A DNA stretch of 64,000 nucleotides from Lonicera japonica (taxonomy: Eukaryota; Streptophyta; Magnoliopsida; Dipsacales; Caprifoliaceae), in NCBI GenBank assembly GCA_021464415.1, contig CM038469.1, positions 7,542,501 to 7,606,500 on the forward strand. Direction: 5' to 3'. The notes below the pieces were generated by a model. That model was not told the DNA's origin, made no database searches, and was given only the letters and a program-made list of their open reading frames with translations. A program made the position numbers and the translations under genes. Positions 60,031 through 64,000 of the stretch are shown piece after piece. Every line of letters starts with the position of its first letter. Positions within the stretch are counted from its first letter, which is position 1.

Positions 60031-62198
60031 GTGGTCTGAAATACCCTTCTAGATTTTAGCACCAAGAGTAAACATATTTCTTTACTCTTTTTCTCTTAAA
60101 TTAGTAATTTTATTTTCTGAAAAAAAGGTAAAATGTCTTGTATGATAATATTTTTCGCAAAAAATCTAATGAATAATATTTTTAAAGTATAAGGGCTTAT
60201 ATATCATTACCATTCTAAATAAGGATTTGTTTATCAATTGTGTTTTAAAATAAAAACTTTGATTGAATGCAAACTTAACTTTGCACAAAATTGTGTTTTG
60301 TGAAAACTTAACTTGCAATAAAAAAAATTAATACAAATTTTTTTTACATGATGTGTTTATATTTTTTAACAAATATATTCTTATGTTTCATTCATAAAAT
60401 TTTAAAACGACACCAAATAAACACAAATACATAATAACATCTTAGAAAATAAAGAGTGCAAACTTAACTTTACATAACTCTGAAAAAATTATTATGTGCA
60501 TCTATATATATATTAAAAACAAAACAACCTCCAAAATTTTTCTCGCCCATTTGGTCCTTCTTTTTATGGATTCTTTATTCTACACTTTTTTTGAGATTTT
60601 TACTTTTAGAAGCTTCTCTTTTTAATTGAAAAAGATTTGATTGGGCATCTTATATATATATATATATATATATAATATAGTAAAATGGAAGAAGTGTGAA
60701 ATTTAATGCAAAATTTAATTTACTAATGCTTTGTTAATCTCCATTTTAAAATGATTTGCTTTTCTAACTTCCTTATATACTGCTCTTTTTAGGATACATT
60801 TAATTCCTTGATTACTATTATAATCCTTTTATTTTTTCTTCCACCTTCCCTTAGTAGTCTCTTCCACTCTTTCCTCTTTAAATCTATCCTCTTTAATTAA
60901 TTCTCTTTGCTTCGAATCCCTTCTCTATTAATTCTACGTATTTTGAATTTCTCTACTCCCTTTTATATCTAATACTATAAAACACTTTCCTATGAAATTT
61001 CTTCCTAGATTTTTCATCCCTCTCTTTTTATTGTAATCCCATTTGTTAGAAGTTTAGAATGATGCATTTAGTTGATATCCATGCTCCATGTGTGTGTTTT
61101 TTGGTATTATGAATATATATTTTTTTTTGAAATATTTGGTACTATGACTTTTATTGTTTCTTTTGTTTCATTATGTTTCATTTTTCTAATGTGTACTATC
61201 CCTTTGCTGTTTGGTAAGGTGTAAGTTTTTGTATTGTGGTTACATTGGGGCTTTTATTATTATTTTTTCTTCATATATATAAGCAATACATGGATACATT
61301 TGAGGTTTGAATCACGAGGTGAGACGGGTCGAATTGTACGAGGGCGTCGTGATTCGAACTTGAAACCTTGCTTTTATAATTAATGTCAAGATCGGGGCTT
61401 TTGTTCTTTTTAATGAAAAGATTAAAATTATTGTGGCTATCAATATTATAGCGAAAAAAAAGAAGAAGAAAGATTCTTATATATTTATGTCTAATTACAT
61501 TAGGTATTATGTTTTTTCATTACACAACTCATTCTTTTTTCTCCCGAATTATTATTTTTTAGAATTACAATAATGTGATTTAAATCCATTCCCTTTTCTA
61601 GCCATCAGGACAAACTTAATTATTTATAGTTTTACTATTTTCTCTTGAAACTATGACAGGATATCACCAGCCATGAATTATATATTTAACACCATAAAAT
61701 AAAATGCAATTTTCATAGATAATAAATGAAACCCAATTATATTTACAAGGAAAACAAAAATTAATAAAATATTTATGTATAAAATAGTTTGATCAATGAA
61801 GTACAGAGAGTCCAAAAAACAAAATTTGTAGAAACACCCGCTCGATAGTTTTATTAATAAATAAGTTTTGAATATACAATTTGTTAAAATTATTCTAAAT
61901 TCCTATCAATTAAACACTTATGTATAATAATATGCTAAAAAACACATCGTGCAAACTTAATTTTGCATGATTCCATAAGAAAATACAATTTAAAAATTTA
62001 CTGTAAAGTTAACTTTGCACTCATTTTAAAATTTGGTCAAATATAAGCCTTAATTTACAAAAATATTATTCTCTAGCTCTTTTGTAATTTTTTTTATATA
62101 AACCCTATTTTTCAATATCCACTTTTATTTGTAATTGATAATTAGGTTGAAGTAACTCTTTTAAAAAAGGTAAAAATTGATAGAAGGGAGTTTTGTTA
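60031..62198. other. AT-rich intergenic spacer
   Basis: No gene seen. About 60650-60720 (ATATAGTAAAATGGAAGAAG) looks like the inverted right end of the repeat family at 16926-18855. A small hairpin pairs GTTTGAATCACGA with TCGTGATTCGAAC (about 61303-61362). Confidence 0.5.
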
Positions 62199-62584
62199 GA
62201 GCATCTCCGGCGAGCTCTTCAAATGATTAAATTACAAATTTATTTAAGAATCATGTTAGCAAAATTCACTCCAACAAAAATAGTAAAATGGAATCCCCAA
62301 TTTGAAGAGTCTTTCTCACTCTTCAAATATGAAGAGTGATGAAAGAGCTCTTTAATCATACTTTTTAATATTTTATTAATGAAAATTTGTGCTAATTTAA
62401 AATAATATTTTTGGAGGAAATTTGTATATACATTAATTAAGAAATTAAAAATTAAAATAATAGTATATATAAAGAGGCTCTTGGAACTCATTTAAAACAT
62501 TCTTTAAATAATTTTTAAAGTGCCACGTAAGTTAACAAAATTATTTTTGTAAAATCATTTTTGAAGAGGTTATTGGAAATGCTC
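62199..62584. mobile_element. MITE with GAGCATCTCC ends (Harbinger-like), decayed
   Basis: Left end GAGCATCTCCGG and right end TTGGAAATGCTC. Flanks are TTA (62196-62198) and TTG (62585-62587), so one base has changed if the duplication was TTA. Several AGAGCTC and GAAGAG words inside. Confidence 0.6.
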
Positions 62585-62599
62585 TTGCGTCTTTCGGGT

Positions 62600-62790
62600 T
62601 GCGTATTGTTTTTCTTAGAAGATATTTTAACAAAGCGGCGCATATTGTAGCAGCGCTTGCTTATAAGGGTAGATTTGATATGAATTGAGTGCCTTGTCCA
62701 CCATCGGATATTTCCTCTGTTTTGCTTGCGGCTTTAGGCTTCCCTAGTTTGCTTACAGACTTGTTTTTGTTAATAAAAAAATATAGTTGA
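62600..62790 (+). mobile_element. 3' remnant of a LINE (RNase H tail)
   Basis: In one frame it reads FLRRYFNKAAHIVAALAYKG and then VPCPPSDISSVLL, matching the C-terminus of the plant LINE RNase H. A TGA stands where Trp is usual (after FDMN). It ends in TTGTTAATAAAAAAATATAG, an A-rich tail. Only the last ~60 codons remain. Confidence 0.6.
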
Positions 62791-63493
62791 AATTAGTCCA
62801 CCCCAAAAAATGTCTGAAAGTCACTTTAAATTCTTAATTTGGAACCAAATGAACACAAATAAAAATTTGTAAAGAAAATGGTGAGGAGTGTCAAATATTG
62901 TTTCATGTTCTTGGTTTTAGGTGGCAGGGTTCAAAATTTTCTCACTAATACCCCATTCTCTACAAATCAACCAGTTCTCTTAACTTATTTCAACTCTCCT
63001 ACAGCCTCAACAGATCTAGCACTATTTTGAAAAATCCTACTAGTTTTACCCTGCTATATATACAACATATTTCAACAGCATAGCAAGTCTACTGTTTCTT
63101 GTTCTATTTCCTTATAGCTCGGTTCCGGCGGGTGTCATCATTCGAAAAATTAAAGATTATGGCCCGTTTCAGATTGACATATACCCCAGCATACAGCTAT
63201 TTCAGTGGCTCATGAAATGATTCAATTCGTGCTATTTTTGTATGGTGATATTTACTAGTTCTAAGGGATTTTGTTTCAAGTAGATGCAGGACATTTTGGA
63301 AAGTAATATTTCTGTCAAAAAGGAAAAAATTAACCAGCTGCATTAAAACAACCAGCAAACTGAAAATTCAAAATATATATGCACACAAAAACATATGGGG
63401 AAGTTACAAATTATGACTTCGAGTCTGTATTGTAATTCGAAATTATCGAAAACTGACTTTCCAATTCAGTACAGTCTAACACGGGCAGAAACC
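62791..63493. other. Intergenic spacer next to the copia element
   Basis: No gene or clear repeat found. Part of the copia LTR may extend into this interval, since its outer end is not fixed. Confidence 0.35.
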
Positions 63494-63778
63494 TGAAACT
63501 TCAGTTATTCGACAAACATATTTAGATTCCAAATAGATGGAGAGCCTCAAGATGTCAATTGTACTCTATATCTCTCTTGAGAGAGTTCTCTCATTATATA
63601 GAAATATCCTAGCCAATTTCAGGGCTGAGAATCAGCTATCAATTACAACAATTAGACTAAATAAAAGAAATTATAATTGTCCTATTAATTACAAGATATC
63701 TACAGCTATAATATAAAATCATGCCATAATTAAAGAAACTAATTGAGGATAAATATATGCTCTGATATCTGATTGACA
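63494..63778 (-). mobile_element. 3' LTR of a Ty1/copia retrotransposon (outer end approximate)
   Basis: On the minus strand, a polypurine tract GAGGGGGGA right after the pol stop codon is followed by TGTCAATCAGATATCAGAGC at 63778, the LTR start. A TATA-like CTATATAATGAG lies about 180 bp in. The LTR end is placed provisionally at a CA at 63494; it could extend further, and the partner LTR is outside the window. Confidence 0.7.
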
Positions 63779-63785
63779 TCCCCCC

Positions 63786-64000
63786 TCAAATTGCTGCTGG
63801 TCGATCAAGAAGCATCAATTTGCCCACAAGAAACTGATGGTGCTGTCGTGTCTTAGACTTTGTAAATATGTCAGCTATCTGAAAATCAGTGGAAACATGA
63901 GGCAGAGAAATAACATGGGCTTCCAATGCTTCCCGAATAGAATGACAGTCCACCTCGATATGTTTCGTACGCTCATGGTAAAAAGGATTAGCAGCAATCT
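63786..64000 (-). CDS. Ty1/copia polyprotein, C-terminal end of RNase H (partial)
   Basis: The minus-strand frame runs in from the window edge and ends at a TGA (63786-63788). It contains HERTKHIEVDCHSIREALE and IADIFTKSKTRQHHQF, the conserved C-terminal signature of copia RNase H (HERTKHIEVDCHxIRE ... LADIxTK). In copia elements this domain follows integrase and reverse transcriptase and degrades the RNA strand during cDNA synthesis. No stop or frameshift appears in the 71 visible codons, so the element may be young. The rest lies beyond 64000. Confidence 0.92.
   Translation of the reverse strand, partial: IAANPFYHERTKHIEVDCHSIREALEAHVISLPHVSTDFQIADIFTKSKTRQHHQFLVGKLMLLDRPAAI

Noticed and set aside
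1..64000. CRISPR array, operon or bacterial-type system
   Set aside because: Tandem repeats here lack unique spacers of constant length, and genes have spliceosomal introns; this is plant nuclear DNA.

Overview
The window is nuclear DNA of a flowering plant, almost certainly a eudicot. It is very AT-rich, its genes have GT-AG introns, and transposons are dense. I rebuilt two intact multi-exon genes and a third whose only oddity is a GC-AG intron, plus one decayed gene. Most other short open frames are chance frames in repeats.

Layout. 1-1423: end of a Tat/Ogre-like LTR retrotransposon (minus strand). 1424-4380: AT-rich spacer with a hAT MITE carrying a perfect 56-bp palindrome. 4.38-19.48 kb: old, imperfect tandem duplications (blocks A-B-C-D, then C'-D', then A'-B'-C''-D''). 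Later MITEs, an inverted-duplication hairpin, a hAT and a minute TRIM retrotransposon inserted into them. 20153-34030 (+): an AP1/FUL-clade MADS-box gene in eight exons, with a 6.3-kb first intron full of repeats and a 1.0-kb TRIM-like element. 36187-38976 (-): an RCC1/UVR8-like pseudogene with frameshifts and a hAT MITE inside an exon. 39-44 kb: spacer with two complete non-autonomous hATs. 44941-46258 (+): a DsbA/FrnE-type thioredoxin-fold gene in six exons. 46904-47729: a hAT. 48486-51664 (-): a RING-H2 ubiquitin ligase in four exons. 52798-56485: a Mutator-like inverted-repeat element with a broken LINE inside. 56.5-63.5 kb: LTR-like, MITE and LINE remnants. 63494-64000: 3' end of a Ty1/copia element (minus strand).

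Together. The three genes and the pseudogene do not form one pathway. The neighbourhood itself is informative: in Arabidopsis, as I recall, a RING gene of this type (At3g02290) and an RCC1 gene (At3g02300) sit beside the MADS gene SEP2 (At3g02310). The same two families here sit beside a FUL-like gene, as expected if SEP and AP1/FUL genes arose as tandem neighbours.

The main pattern in the mobile DNA is a swarm of non-autonomous hAT elements, most with an 8-bp target duplication that can be read directly. Two very short LTR retrotransposons also have perfect 5-bp duplications. I found no rRNA, bona fide tRNA or CRISPR.
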